Numbered from the stretch's first letter, positions 12,665 to 21,242 are shown. The stretch is DNA of 64,000 nucleotides from Lactimicrobium massiliense (GCF_900343155.1 NZ_OUNG01000006.1:62001-126000), one strand, 5' to 3'. Notes: generated by a model from the sequence alone, not told the origin. Numbers and translations: made by a program.

Positions 12665-15172
12665 ATGACAGCAGGTGATGAAAAACAGAAAAAACTTCCT
12701 GATCATATCGAAGTGAGAGGAGCAGACGTACATAATCTGAAGCATGTTGATGTGGATATTCCGCTGCAAAAGATTACTGCGATTGCAGGGGTCTCCGGTT
12801 CAGGGAAATCTTCTCTTGCACTTGGTACCCTGTATGCGGAGGGATCCCGGCGCTATCTGGAATCATTGTCAACGTATACGCGACGGAGGATGACCCAGGC
12901 ACAGCGGGCAGATGCAGAGGAAGTACGATATGTGCCGGCTGCTCTGGCACTTCGTCAGCGTCCGGGTGTTCCCGGCATTCGCAGTACCTTCGGTACCATG
13001 TCCGAACTGCTGAACAGCCTGCGTCTCATGTTCTCCCGTCTGGCAAGCCACCGGTGTCCGAACGGGCATTACTGTCCGCCATCCCTGGCAGTTGCCGCAA
13101 TGCAGGAAATTACCTGCCCGGTATGCGGCGCAAAATTCTATGGCCCTGGTGCGGAAGATCTTGCTTTCAACAGTACTGGTGCATGTGGAACCTGCAATGG
13201 CACCGGTGTTGTTCAGAAAGTAAATGAGGCTGCACTTGTCCCGGATGATTCAAAGACAATTGATGAAGGTGCAGTAGTGGTCTGGGGAACACTGATGTGG
13301 TCATTGATGAAGGATATTGTCCGCACCATGGGTGTCAGAACAAATGTGCCGTTCCGTGATCTGACTCCTGCAGAAAAAGAGATTGTCTATCATGGCGAGA
13401 TGAAAAAGCATCATATTCATTATGTCAACCCAAATACGCTGGAACCTGCAGAGATGGATTTTACGTATTATTCGGCCGTGAATTCTGTGAAGAACGCTCT
13501 TGCCAAGGTCAAGGATGAAAAAGGCATGAAGCGCCTTGAGAAGTATCTGACAGAGGATGTCTGTCCGGACTGCCATGGCACCCGTCTTTCTGAGGCTGCC
13601 CGGGCACCGCGGCTGCGGGGAATTTCTCTGGCTGAGGCATCTGCCATGACGCTGTCAGAACTGATTCCCTGGGTTGAGGGTGTTCCTTCTTCCCTGCCGG
13701 AAGAGATGCGTCCTATGGCTGCAGATATCTGTGAATCTTTCCTGGATGCTTCAAAGCGGCTGATGGACCTTGGCCTTGGCTATCTTTCTCTCGACCGTGC
13801 TGCCTCGACACTGTCTACCGGTGAAAGACAGCGGGTACAGCTTGCAAGAGCTGTGCGCAACCGCACAACCGGTGTGCTCTATGTTCTTGATGAACCGTCC
13901 ATTGGTCTGCATCCCTTCAATCTTAAAGGACTGCTCGGCGTCATGGATGACCTGCAGGCAGACGGCAATTCGGTTGTCATCGTCGATCATGACACGCAGG
14001 TTCTGAAACACGCTGACTGGATGATTGAGATGGGAAAGGGTGCGGGTGCCGATGGCGGAACGGTGATCTGTCAGGGCACAGTAAGCGATGTTGCTGACAA
14101 TCCCTCATCTGTAATCGGACCATATCTGCGTGATGGGTATGAAGCAAGAATACGTCCTGTCACAGACAGGGACAGGATGTTTGCCAAAGGCACGATTCAT
14201 CTGGAAACAAGTGAAATCCATACGGTTCATCCTTTGGATATCCAGATTCCTGAAGGAAGGCTGACCGTTGTGACAGGCGTATCCGGCTCAGGCAAGACAA
14301 CAATGGTTCTTGAGAGTCTTGTGCCTGCTCTGAAGGCTAAAATCAGCGGGCAGAAGCTGCCTGACCATGTGAAGAATATTGAGGCAGAGGGAATCAGCCA
14401 GGTCAAGTTGATTGATGCCACACCGATCGGCATCAATGTCAGATCAACTGTCGCAACATATGCCAATGTGCATGATGAACTGAGAAAGATTTATGCAAAA
14501 ACGGAAGACGCAAAGAAACAATCCTGCCGGGCAGCGGATTTTTCCTACAACACAGGCAGTTTGCGCTGTCCGACATGCGATGGAACAGGAGAAATTTCTC
14601 TGGATGTACAGTTTCTTCCGGATGTGAAAATCCCGTGCCCGGACTGTCATGGCTCCCGGTACAGCCGGAAGGCCTATGCGATCCGCCGCCGGGCAGCAGA
14701 TGGAAAAGAATACAGTCTGCCTGAACTGATGAATATGAGTGTCGATCAGGTGCTGCATGCACTGGGCGGTCTCAGAATACTGCAGAAGAGGCTTCAGGTT
14801 CTGCATGATCTTGGCCTTGGCTATCTGACTCTCGGTGAGGAGACACCGGGACTTTCCGGCGGAGAAGCACAAAGACTCAAGCTTGCCAGTGAAATGGGAA
14901 AAGGACAGAGTGATTCTGTATTCGTGTTTGATGAACCAACGATCGGCCTTCATCCGCAGGATGTCAGAACGCTTCTGCAGGTTTTCCAGACACTGATCAA
15001 CCATGGTGCTACCGTAATTGTCATTGAACATGACCTGGATGTGATCAGAAATGCGGACTATATTATTGATCTTGGACCGGGAGGAGGCAAAGAAGGCGGC
15101 CGCCTGACTGCATGCGGTACACCCGAAGAAATCCGTCAGTGTCCGCAAAGCCTGACCGGAAGATTTATCTGA
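12665..15172 (+). CDS. UvrA-type ABC ATPase (short UvrA paralogue)
   Basis: An 835-residue protein with the double ABC layout of UvrA: Walker A GVSGSGKSS near residue 42 and GVSGSGKTT near 535, signature loops STGERQRV near 385 and SGGEAQRLKL near 732, and Walker B plus His-loop segments (VLDEPSIGLHP, VFDEPTIGLHP). Zinc-finger Cys pairs (CPVCGAKF and CGTCNGTG; CPTCDGTG and CPDCHGS) are in the usual places. It is about 100 residues shorter than canonical UvrA, so it is probably a UvrA2-like paralogue; these are tied to drug or DNA-damage tolerance rather than core repair. No uvrB or uvrC is adjacent. GAAAGGAG precedes ATG 12665. Confidence 0.82.
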   Translation: MTAGDEKQKKLPDHIEVRGADVHNLKHVDVDIPLQKITAIAGVSGSGKSSLALGTLYAEGSRRYLESLSTYTRRRMTQAQRADAEEVRYVPAALALRQRPGVPGIRSTFGTMSELLNSLRLMFSRLASHRCPNGHYCPPSLAVAAMQEITCPVCGAKFYGPGAEDLAFNSTGACGTCNGTGVVQKVNEAALVPDDSKTIDEGAVVVWGTLMWSLMKDIVRTMGVRTNVPFRDLTPAEKEIVYHGEMKKHHIHYVNPNTLEPAEMDFTYYSAVNSVKNALAKVKDEKGMKRLEKYLTEDVCPDCHGTRLSEAARAPRLRGISLAEASAMTLSELIPWVEGVPSSLPEEMRPMAADICESFLDASKRLMDLGLGYLSLDRAASTLSTGERQRVQLARAVRNRTTGVLYVLDEPSIGLHPFNLKGLLGVMDDLQADGNSVVIVDHDTQVLKHADWMIEMGKGAGADGGTVICQGTVSDVADNPSSVIGPYLRDGYEARIRPVTDRDRMFAKGTIHLETSEIHTVHPLDIQIPEGRLTVVTGVSGSGKTTMVLESLVPALKAKISGQKLPDHVKNIEAEGISQVKLIDATPIGINVRSTVATYANVHDELRKIYAKTEDAKKQSCRAADFSYNTGSLRCPTCDGTGEISLDVQFLPDVKIPCPDCHGSRYSRKAYAIRRRAADGKEYSLPELMNMSVDQVLHALGGLRILQKRLQVLHDLGLGYLTLGEETPGLSGGEAQRLKLASEMGKGQSDSVFVFDEPTIGLHPQDVRTLLQVFQTLINHGATVIVIEHDLDVIRNADYIIDLGPGGGKEGGRLTACGTPEEIRQCPQSLTGRFI

Positions 15173-15189
15173 TCAGCAATCGGCAAAGA

Positions 15190-15384
15190 ATGCCGGTGTT
15201 TCTGGATGTGCATCCAGTCATGCCGGCATCCTTTTTGCGTGATGACAGAAATGAACTTGCTGATCCGCTGGTGGAAGATGGAAAAAAGATGCCGCACTGC
15301 TTTGTGACCGGGGAAAGAACAGATCCTGTTGCCAGGAAAGCATTCCTGAGACTGACTGCTTTTCTGGATCAGCATTGTTCCTGA
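15190..15384 (+). CDS. Hypothetical 64-residue protein, possibly a gene fragment
   Basis: The frame from ATG 15190 starts MPVFLDVHPVMPASF, which recalls the start of small DUF4242-type proteins, but the rest does not match. No ribosome binding site is visible and the ORF begins 18 bases after the UvrA-like stop. It may be the remnant of a gene lost in this variable area. Confidence 0.3.
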   Translation: MPVFLDVHPVMPASFLRDDRNELADPLVEDGKKMPHCFVTGERTDPVARKAFLRLTAFLDQHCS

Positions 15385-15402
15385 TTTCAGGAAGACAGAG
15401 AT

Positions 15403-15528
15403 ATGCAGCAGCAGGCAGAAAAGGAACATGTTGAGATGGAAAAAATGAAGGCTGCGGGAAAGGAAAAGACATCTGCTTACCGACAGTATTTCAGCAATCA
15501 CCTGTTTAATCAGATGATATTCAGATAA
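15403..15528 (+). CDS. Hypothetical 41-residue protein or gene remnant
   Basis: A short frame from ATG 15403 encodes a basic, helical peptide ending KTSAYRQYFSNHLFNQM. A weak AGGAAGACAG sequence lies upstream. No family is recognised. Together with the neighbouring 64-codon frame it suggests that 15173-15614 holds decayed genes. Nothing else is seen there apart from AGGGAGGAAAG, the ribosome site of the next gene. Confidence 0.25.
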   Translation: MQQQAEKEHVEMEKMKAAGKEKTSAYRQYFSNHLFNQMIFR

Positions 15529-15614
15529 TACAGGGAGCATGGACTGGTACAATCATTCTTGTAAGGAGGCTGTATGCCTGCCAGACATGGCAGAAATACA
15601 GCAGGGAGGAAAGT

Positions 15615-16214
15615 ATGGAGACATTGAAATGGAAATGGATAAGGAAGCCTGCAGATTTCAGTATTGATTCCGGCCGCATTGAAATTACGACGCAGCCGCA
15701 TACGGATCTTTGGCAGAGAACGTACTATCATTTTCAAAATGATAATGCGCCTGTGCTGCAGACGGAGACAGAAGAAAAGTATTTTTCGTTTGTGGTGAAG
15801 ACGGATTTCCATGGCAGCCATCACCGCTTTGACCAGTGTGGGATTGTTATGTACCTGGATGCAGAAAACTGGCTGAAGGGCTCGGTGGAGTATGAAAACG
15901 AGCACTTTCAGCATCTTGGCTCAGTTGTAACAAACCATGGTTATTCAGACTGGGCAACAACAGAAATTCCCTCAGATATCAAAACAATGTGGTACCGTTT
16001 CAGCAGGCGGGAAGATGACTATTGCATTGAATGTTCGCAGGATGGTTTGCATTTTTCACAGATGCGCATATGCCACATGTGGGAAGGTGCAGGCAGAATC
16101 CGTTTTGGCATTTATGCCTGCAGTCCGGAGGAGTCAAGCTTTACCGCTGTGTTTACGGATATGAAGCTGATGGATTGCGTCTGGAAAGCACATGATGGTC
16201 AGCAGCCGGACTGA
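15615..16214 (+). CDS. DUF1349 family protein (concanavalin A-like fold)
   Basis: A 199-residue cytosolic protein matching the DUF1349 pattern: an N-terminal Trp-rich strand (LKWKWIRKPADFSI), DLWQRTYYHFQNDNAPVL near residue 38, QCGIVMYLDAENWLKGSVEYEN near residue 80, and RIRFGIYACSPEE near residue 168, the closing strand of the jelly roll. Related proteins have been called regulators of beta-glucosides but no biochemical role is fixed. GCAGGGAGGAAAGT gives a strong start at 15615. Its stop lies 26 bases before the flavin reductase, so the two may be co-transcribed. Confidence 0.75.
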   Translation: METLKWKWIRKPADFSIDSGRIEITTQPHTDLWQRTYYHFQNDNAPVLQTETEEKYFSFVVKTDFHGSHHRFDQCGIVMYLDAENWLKGSVEYENEHFQHLGSVVTNHGYSDWATTEIPSDIKTMWYRFSRREDDYCIECSQDGLHFSQMRICHMWEGAGRIRFGIYACSPEESSFTAVFTDMKLMDCVWKAHDGQQPD

Positions 16215-16239
16215 AAAGAAGATATTGAGTGGGAATGAA

Positions 16240-16884
16240 ATGAAAACGATCGTATTGAATGCGAGTCCACGTAAAACATGGAATACAGCAAAACTGTTGA
16301 AATCGGCTGCAAAGGGAGCAGAAGATGCTGGTGCCCAGGTGACTTATATTGATCTGTATGATCTGAATTTTACAGGATGCCGCAGCTGCATGCTCTGCAA
16401 GAGAAAAGGTGTTCAGAGATGCCACTGTTACTGGCCGGACGATCTTTCACCAGTCATTGATCAGATCTTTGCTTCGGATGTGCTGCTTATTGGCACATGC
16501 ATCTATCTTGGCAGGCCGGCAAGCAGGTATTTTGAACTGATGGAGCGTCTGCATTTCTGCGCATTGTCATACGATGATTATCACTGCTATTTCACCGGAA
16601 AGGTAAATGTTGGCATGTTTGTAGCCATGAATGCAACCAAGCCTTTTTATGACCGGATGTACAAGGATGCTTTTGAGGGGTATGCTGCGGAGCTGAAGAT
16701 GCTGAATGGGACAGTGGAGCTGCATCCATGCTATAACACACTTCAGGTTGCGGATTATTCAAAATTTGACATGGCTTCTTTTGATGAAACTGCCAAACGA
16801 TATGCTCACGAGCATGAATTTCCAAAAGATCTTGAAAATGCATATCAGGTGGGAAAGCATCTGAGTAGTCCTGCAACACATTGA
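16240..16884 (+). CDS. NADPH-dependent FMN reductase / flavodoxin-like oxidoreductase
   Basis: A 214-residue flavodoxin-fold protein. The N-terminal MKTIVLNASPRKTWNTAKLL contains the FMN-phosphate loop, and GCRSCMLCKRKG near residue 45 is the Cys pair of iron-sulfur or redox flavoproteins. The DVLLIGTCIYLGRPAS segment follows the usual second strand. It reduces flavins, quinones or similar substrates with NAD(P)H. ATG 16240 is chosen because the family starts at MKTIV. Its stop codon overlaps the -35 box of the arsR promoter, so it belongs to a separate transcript from the arsenic genes, although such reductases often accompany them. Confidence 0.78.
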   Translation: MKTIVLNASPRKTWNTAKLLKSAAKGAEDAGAQVTYIDLYDLNFTGCRSCMLCKRKGVQRCHCYWPDDLSPVIDQIFASDVLLIGTCIYLGRPASRYFELMERLHFCALSYDDYHCYFTGKVNVGMFVAMNATKPFYDRMYKDAFEGYAAELKMLNGTVELHPCYNTLQVADYSKFDMASFDETAKRYAHEHEFPKDLENAYQVGKHLSSPATH

Positions 16885-16909
16885 CGGTTATAAATGTGAG
16901 AGCTATTAT
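16881..16909 (+). promoter_or_regulatory. Sigma-A-type promoter of arsR
   Basis: TTGACG at 16881-16886 and TATTAT at 16904-16909 are separated by exactly 17 bases. The arsR start codon lies ten bases after the -10 box, so the leader is very short. Confidence 0.65.
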
Positions 16910-16918
16910 ATCAGTGTG

Positions 16919-17251
16919 ATGAAAAGAGTGAATCGTATGGGATGCAGGGAAGATGCCAGAAAAATAAAGGCTCTGGCGGATGAAAACCGTCTTGCCATCA
17001 TGCTTGTTCTTCAGCATGGCGAAATGTGCGGCTGCGATCTGCTGGCCAGACTGAAGATCAGTCAGCCTACGCTTTCTCATCACATGATAATTCTGGCTGA
17101 CAGCGGGCTTGTGAATTGCTGCAGACAGGGAAAGTGGATGTATTATTCTATTTCCGAAAAGGGCGTCAGAGCGTTTCGGGAAATGATTGGCATGTATGCC
17201 AGATGTGATTGTGAAACGGACAGCAGCGTATCCTGCGGATGCGGAAAATAA
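16919..17251 (+). CDS. arsR: ArsR-family metalloregulatory repressor
   Basis: A 110-residue winged-helix protein of the ArsR/SmtB family. The order is KIKALADENRLAIMLVL near residue 15, EMCGCDLLARLKISQPTLSHHMIIL (sensor helix and recognition helix) near residues 35-62, then the wing QGKWMYYSIS. The MCGCDLL helix has two Cys in the position used for As(III) binding in ArsR. The C-terminal tail carries more Cys (CDCETDSSVSCGCG) that may add metal ligands. It probably represses arsR and the efflux genes; a TTGAT/ATCAA repeat lies before the next gene. ATG 16919 follows GTG 16916. Confidence 0.85.
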   Translation: MKRVNRMGCREDARKIKALADENRLAIMLVLQHGEMCGCDLLARLKISQPTLSHHMIILADSGLVNCCRQGKWMYYSISEKGVRAFREMIGMYARCDCETDSSVSCGCGK

Positions 17252-17305
17252 AAGAAGTGAGGGCGGGCAGTCTGGAATGACTGCCTGTATATTATGCTTC
17301 ATAAA

Positions 17306-17327
17306 TTGATGCATTTAAATATATCAA
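17306..17327. promoter_or_regulatory. Candidate ArsR operator upstream of the arsenite pump
   Basis: TTGAT at 17306-17310 and ATCAA at 17323-17327 form an inverted repeat in AT-rich DNA, 18 bases before the ACR3 start. ArsR sites in Firmicutes are similar AT-rich imperfect palindromes. A GGCAGTC/GACTGCC hairpin at 17266-17285 lies between arsR and this site. Confidence 0.4.
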
Positions 17328-17344
17328 ATTAAGGGGGAATTGTA

Positions 17345-18394
17345 ATGACAGCACAAAATAAAGGAATCAGTACATTTCAGAGGTATCTTACCGTGTGGGT
17401 GCTATTGTGCATGATCACAGGCGTACTCATTGGGCATTTTATTCCGGGTGTTCCGGCTGTCCTTGGAAAACTGCAGATCGCAGGCATTTCTATTCCGATT
17501 GCCATTCTGATCTGGATCATGATTTATCCAATGATGATGAAAGTAGATTTTCAAAGCATCAGGCAGGTTGGCAGAAATCCAAAGGGACTGTTCGTTACAT
17601 GGATCACGAACTGGCTGGTAAAGCCATTTACCATGTATGGCATCTCCTGGCTGTTTCTGTTTGTGATCTTCCGCGCATTCATTTCTTCTGAACTTGCAAA
17701 GCAGTATCTTGCCGGTGCCGTTCTTCTTGGCGCGGCTCCCTGCACAGCCATGGTTTTTGTCTGGAGTACACTGACCAATGGCAATCCCGCCTATACGGTT
17801 GTTCAGGTTGCCACAAATGATCTCATCATTCTGGTGGCCTTTGTTCCGATCGTGAAATTCCTGCTTGGGGTTTCGCATGTTCAGGTGCCCTACAGCATTC
17901 TGTTTGTCAGTATTTTCCTGTTTGTCGTGATCCCGCTTGCCGGCGGCATTCTGACCAGAGTGATCGTTACAAAGAAAAAAGGAACAGCGTATTTTAACAA
18001 TACATTTATCCACAAGTTTGACAATGCGACAACAGCCGGTCTTTTGCTGACGCTGATCATCATCTTCAGCTGCCAGGCAGATGTGATCCTGTCCAATCCA
18101 CTTCATATTCTTCTGATTGCGGTACCGCTTACTATCCAGACCTTCCTGATCTTCTTCCTTGCCTATGGTGCCGCCAGAATGCTGAAACTGCCGCATGACA
18201 TTGCAGCACCGGCGGGACTGATCGGCGCTTCGAATTTTTTTGAACTGGCAGTAGCCGTTGCCGTTGCTCTGTTTGGAACGGCGAGCCCGGCTGCTCTTGC
18301 AACAACAGTTGGTGTTCTTACTGAGGTGCCGGTCATGCTGATGCTGGTGCGGATCGCAAATAAGACAAAGTCATCTTTTGATGCGGAACATTGA
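17345..18394 (+). CDS. arsB: ACR3-family arsenite efflux permease
   Basis: A 349-residue integral membrane protein with about ten hydrophobic segments. The IMIYPMMMKVDF motif near residue 63, GAAPCTAMVFVWSTLTNGNP near residue 130 (with the conserved Cys needed for As(III) transport), and the GAS-NFFELAVAVAVALFG block near 300 are hallmarks of ACR3 (bile-acid/arsenite permease clan). It exports arsenite from the cytoplasm. TTAAGGGGGAATTGTA provides the ribosome site. It is followed within 17 bases by arsC, and preceded by arsR. Confidence 0.92.
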   Translation: MTAQNKGISTFQRYLTVWVLLCMITGVLIGHFIPGVPAVLGKLQIAGISIPIAILIWIMIYPMMMKVDFQSIRQVGRNPKGLFVTWITNWLVKPFTMYGISWLFLFVIFRAFISSELAKQYLAGAVLLGAAPCTAMVFVWSTLTNGNPAYTVVQVATNDLIILVAFVPIVKFLLGVSHVQVPYSILFVSIFLFVVIPLAGGILTRVIVTKKKGTAYFNNTFIHKFDNATTAGLLLTLIIIFSCQADVILSNPLHILLIAVPLTIQTFLIFFLAYGAARMLKLPHDIAAPAGLIGASNFFELAVAVAVALFGTASPAALATTVGVLTEVPVMLMLVRIANKTKSSFDAEH

Positions 18395-18410
18395 AGGAGA
18401 AAGCTGACGT

Positions 18411-18812
18411 ATGAATCCATTAAAAAAAGTTGCGTTTATCTGTGTTCATAATTCCTGCCGCTCCCAGATCGCCGAAGCACTTGGCAGATACCTTGCCAGT
18501 GATGTCTTTGTCAGTTATTCCGCCGGTACCAGTCTGAAGGCTGACCTGAATCCGGATGCAGTGCGGATCATGAAGAAACTCTATGGTATTGACATGGAAA
18601 AGGCGCAGTATCCCAAGCTGATTGCGGATATTCCAGATCCGGATATAGTCATTTCCATGGGCTGCACAGATGGATGCCCCTATATTGGCAGAGCATTTGA
18701 TGAAGACTGGCATCTGCCGGATCCAACCGGAAAATCTGATGCATTTTTCCGGGAAGTGATCAGGGAAATCGAAACGAATATTCTCCGGCTGAAGAAGATA
18801 CTGCAGGCCTGA
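18411..18812 (+). CDS. arsC: Arsenate reductase, low-molecular-weight phosphatase type
   Basis: A 133-residue protein with the LMW tyrosine phosphatase fold. VAFICVHNSCRSQIAEAL near residue 8 is the anion-binding CX5R loop with the first catalytic Cys; ISMGCTDGCPYI near residue 80 carries the two additional Cys of the thioredoxin-coupled redox relay; DWHLPDPTGKSD is the general-acid loop. It reduces arsenate to arsenite, which the adjacent pump exports. AAGGAGAAAGC precedes ATG 18411. It is the last gene of arsR-acr3-arsC. Confidence 0.92.
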   Translation: MNPLKKVAFICVHNSCRSQIAEALGRYLASDVFVSYSAGTSLKADLNPDAVRIMKKLYGIDMEKAQYPKLIADIPDPDIVISMGCTDGCPYIGRAFDEDWHLPDPTGKSDAFFREVIREIETNILRLKKILQA

Positions 18813-18845
18813 ACTGCCGTATCTTTTTTCTTTTGCAGCAAATGG

Positions 18846-18874
18846 TTGACGCAGTAAAACAGGCATGATAATGT
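18846..18874 (+). promoter_or_regulatory. Promoter of the nitroreductase operon
   Basis: TTGACG at 18846-18851 and TAATGT at 18869-18874 have a 17-base spacer. The -10 box lies inside the left arm of a perfect inverted repeat, so the promoter is likely repressed by a protein bound there. Confidence 0.7.
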
Positions 18875-18900
18875 ATCCGTGCCTGATACAGGTACATTAT
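18868..18900. promoter_or_regulatory. Operator-like inverted repeat over the -10 box
   Basis: ATAATGTA at 18868-18875 is the exact inverse of TACATTAT at 18893-18900, with a 17-base centre. The repeat covers the -10 box and start site of an operon that encodes an Rrf2-family regulator, making that protein the natural candidate ligand. Confidence 0.55.
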
Positions 18901-18936
18901 GAATATTTACAGCCTTTTAAGCTGGAAAGGGGAAAA

Positions 18937-19749
18937 ATGAATACAGAGACGATTGAAAATAGAAAAAGTGTAAGAACATTCAATGGGGAACCAGTTCCTG
19001 CAGAGCTGATGGCACAGGTCAGAGATTTTCTGCAGCATGATGAAAATCCATTCGGCGTACCAATTGAATATTTTGTTCTGGATGCGAAGAAGGATTGGGT
19101 GAGCAGTCCGGTCATTGTTGGTGCAGATACATATGTGGCAGGAAAGTGCAGACGGCAGAAGAATGCAGAAATTGCATTTGGCTATTCCTTTGAGAAGTTT
19201 ATCCTGTCTGCCACGTCACTTGGCCTTGGTACAGTCTGGCTTGCCGGTACTATTGACCGCAAGGCATTTGAACGTGCCATTGATTTGAAAGAGGATGAGA
19301 GGATGCCGGCGGTGTCACCGCTTGGCTTTGCGGCAGCGAAGCGTTCACTTCGCGACAGCATGATGCGCAAAGGACTGCGGTCTGACAGCCGCATGCCATT
19401 TGCGGAATTGTTTTTCCGTGACAGCTTTCAGCAGCCGCTTGAAGAAAAGGATGCCGGTATCTGGAAGACGGGACTGGATATGGTCAGACTGGCACCATCC
19501 GCAACCAATAAACAGCCCTGGCGTGTGATTGTCGCAAAAGACAGCGTTCACTTCTATGAAAAGAAAACAAAGGGCTATGCCAATCAGTCTGGTGATATCC
19601 AGAAGGTTGATCTTGGCATTGCCATGTGCCACTTTGAAATCGGTGCTGACCAGAGCGGTTTGAAAGGAAGATGGATTCAGGAAGATCCCGGTATTCAGAC
19701 AGCGCAGGATACAGAGTATATTGCAACATTTGTACGGGAGAAGAACTGA
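18937..19749 (+). CDS. Nitroreductase-family protein (TM1586-type, two-lobed)
   Basis: A 270-residue flavoprotein-like enzyme. ETIENRKSVRTFNGEPVP at the N-terminus is the FMN-phosphate binding start of nitroreductases; a TSLGLGTVWLAGT segment near residue 93 and MVRLAPSATNKQPWRVIV near residue 182 repeat the fold in a second lobe, as in putative TM nitroreductases. It likely uses NAD(P)H to reduce an unknown acceptor. ATG 18937 with AAAGGGGAAAA is chosen; an upstream in-frame ATG lies within the operator. It is the first gene of an operon with the Rrf2 regulator and an MDR oxidoreductase; its TGA overlaps the next ATG by one base. Confidence 0.82.
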   Translation: MNTETIENRKSVRTFNGEPVPAELMAQVRDFLQHDENPFGVPIEYFVLDAKKDWVSSPVIVGADTYVAGKCRRQKNAEIAFGYSFEKFILSATSLGLGTVWLAGTIDRKAFERAIDLKEDERMPAVSPLGFAAAKRSLRDSMMRKGLRSDSRMPFAELFFRDSFQQPLEEKDAGIWKTGLDMVRLAPSATNKQPWRVIVAKDSVHFYEKKTKGYANQSGDIQKVDLGIAMCHFEIGADQSGLKGRWIQEDPGIQTAQDTEYIATFVREKN

Positions 19750-20198
19750 TGGATACGAAGTTTTCATCCGCTATCCACGCACTGATCCTGATCAGTGAAT
19801 CACAGGAGCCAATGAATTCTGATCAGATTGCAGAAAGTGTCGGTACCAATCCAAGCTATATCAGAAAGCTTACTACCCGTCTTGCCAAGGCAGGAATTAT
19901 CGAAGGACGCCGTGGGGTCAGCGGCTTTCGCATGAACAGAAAACCGGAAGAGATCACCATGCTGGATATTTATCGTGCGGTTAATGAAACAGAAAGTGTC
20001 CATCTGTTTGATGTGCATCAGAATCCCAGTGATGCCTGCATTGTCGGCCATCATATCCGTCCGGTTCTGAACAGCATGTTCCGTCAGACGGAAAAGAGCT
20101 TGGAAGACAGGCTTGCCGGGATGACACTTGCGGACTGCATTAATCATATGCGGGCATATATCAGAAATGAAGAGAAAGAAGAAGGAAAAACAAGATGA
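19749..20198 (+). CDS. Rrf2-family transcriptional regulator
   Basis: A 149-residue protein with an N-terminal winged helix typical of Rrf2: MDTKFSSAIHALILISES, then SDQIAESVGTNPSYIRKLTTRLAKAGIIEGRRGVSGF. The usual Rrf2 iron-sulfur Cys triplet is not present; a single Cys near residue 96 (SDACIVG) might still act as a redox or thiol sensor. This is the YwgB/NsrR-like branch without a cluster. It sits between two oxidoreductase genes with overlapping start and stop codons on both sides, so it probably controls them through the palindrome at 18868-18900. Confidence 0.85.
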   Translation: MDTKFSSAIHALILISESQEPMNSDQIAESVGTNPSYIRKLTTRLAKAGIIEGRRGVSGFRMNRKPEEITMLDIYRAVNETESVHLFDVHQNPSDACIVGHHIRPVLNSMFRQTEKSLEDRLAGMTLADCINHMRAYIRNEEKEEGKTR

Positions 20199-21202
20199 AA
20201 GCAGCAATTCTGACAAAGTATGATAAAAAAGGGAAGGATCTTCTGATTCAGGATATTCCGGTTCCTATAGTAGGAAATGATGAAGTGCTCGTAAAGATCA
20301 TGGCAGCGGCTGTCAATCCGGTGGATAATATGATTGTCCGCGGCGAGGTAAAACTGATTGTTCCCTACCGGATGCCGCTGGTAATGGGAAATGAGTTTGC
20401 GGGTGTTGTGGAAAAAACAGGATCATCTGTTTCCGGATTCAGAAAGGGTGACCGTGTCTATGGCAGGATGCCTCTGAAGAAGATCGGCGCTTTTGCAGAG
20501 TATGCAGCAGTCAGTGCGTCTGCCCTTGCTATCATTCCGGATTATCTGTCATTTGAGCAGGCTGCCTGCGTCCCGCTGACAGCTCTGACTGCAATGCAGG
20601 CATTTGAAATCATGCATGTCAAAGCAGGCGAATCCGTCTTTATTTCCGGAGGAACCGGAAGTCTTGGCGCCATGGCCATTCCGGTTGCCAGAAGCCTTGG
20701 CCTGCATGTCTATACCAATGGCAGCGGTGAGAATGAAGAACGTGTCAGAGAGCTTGGCGTCGAGAAATTCATCGATTACAGGAAAGAAAACTATGTAAAC
20801 GTTCTTGCCAATGTCGATCATGTTCTGGATACACTTGGCGATCGTGAACTGTCTAATGAGTTCAAGGTGCTGAAAGAAGGGGGCAGTCTGGTGTCACTGC
20901 GCGGACTGCCCAATGGCAGATTTGCCCGCAGAAGCGGTATGCCGTTTTATAAGCGTTTCCTGTTCCAGGCTGCGGGAAGAAAATATGATAAGATGGCAGC
21001 TGCGAAAGGACAGACATATGATTTCCTGTTCGTGCATGAAAATGGCAGACAGCTGGAAGAAATTGGCAGACTGTTTGACAGGGATCATCCGCTGCAGACA
21101 TCCATTGATACCATCTATACACTGGATCAGATCAATGAGGCAATGGACAAGGTCAGAAATGGAAGATCCAGAGGAAAGACGATTGTCAGAATCGGCGCAT
21201 AG
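20195..21202 (+). CDS. NADP-dependent quinone oxidoreductase-like MDR-family enzyme
   Basis: A 335-residue medium-chain dehydrogenase/reductase. The GroES-like N-terminal domain contains VLVKIMAAAVNPVDNMIVRGE and the GNEFAGVVEKTG motif near residue 67; the Rossmann domain has VFISGGTGSLGAMAIPVARSLG near residue 148. The Cys/His zinc ligands of alcohol dehydrogenases are absent, so it belongs to the zinc-independent quinone reductase/alkenal reductase branch. It overlaps the Rrf2 gene by four bases and ends before a strong terminator. Together with the nitroreductase it suggests defence against electrophiles or quinones. Confidence 0.85.
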   Translation: MKAAILTKYDKKGKDLLIQDIPVPIVGNDEVLVKIMAAAVNPVDNMIVRGEVKLIVPYRMPLVMGNEFAGVVEKTGSSVSGFRKGDRVYGRMPLKKIGAFAEYAAVSASALAIIPDYLSFEQAACVPLTALTAMQAFEIMHVKAGESVFISGGTGSLGAMAIPVARSLGLHVYTNGSGENEERVRELGVEKFIDYRKENYVNVLANVDHVLDTLGDRELSNEFKVLKEGGSLVSLRGLPNGRFARRSGMPFYKRFLFQAAGRKYDKMAAAKGQTYDFLFVHENGRQLEEIGRLFDRDHPLQTSIDTIYTLDQINEAMDKVRNGRSRGKTIVRIGA

Positions 21203-21212
21203 GCGTGATACA

Positions 21213-21242
21213 GGAGCAGGTTTGTTCAGCCTGCTCTTTTTT
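21213..21242 (+). terminator. Rho-independent terminator of the nitroreductase operon
   Basis: GAGCAGG and CCTGCTC form a seven-base stem with an eight-base loop and are followed by a six-base T-run. Confidence 0.82.

Noticed and set aside
15190..15384. Full DUF4242 protein
   Set aside because: Only the first ten residues look similar; the rest does not follow the family.
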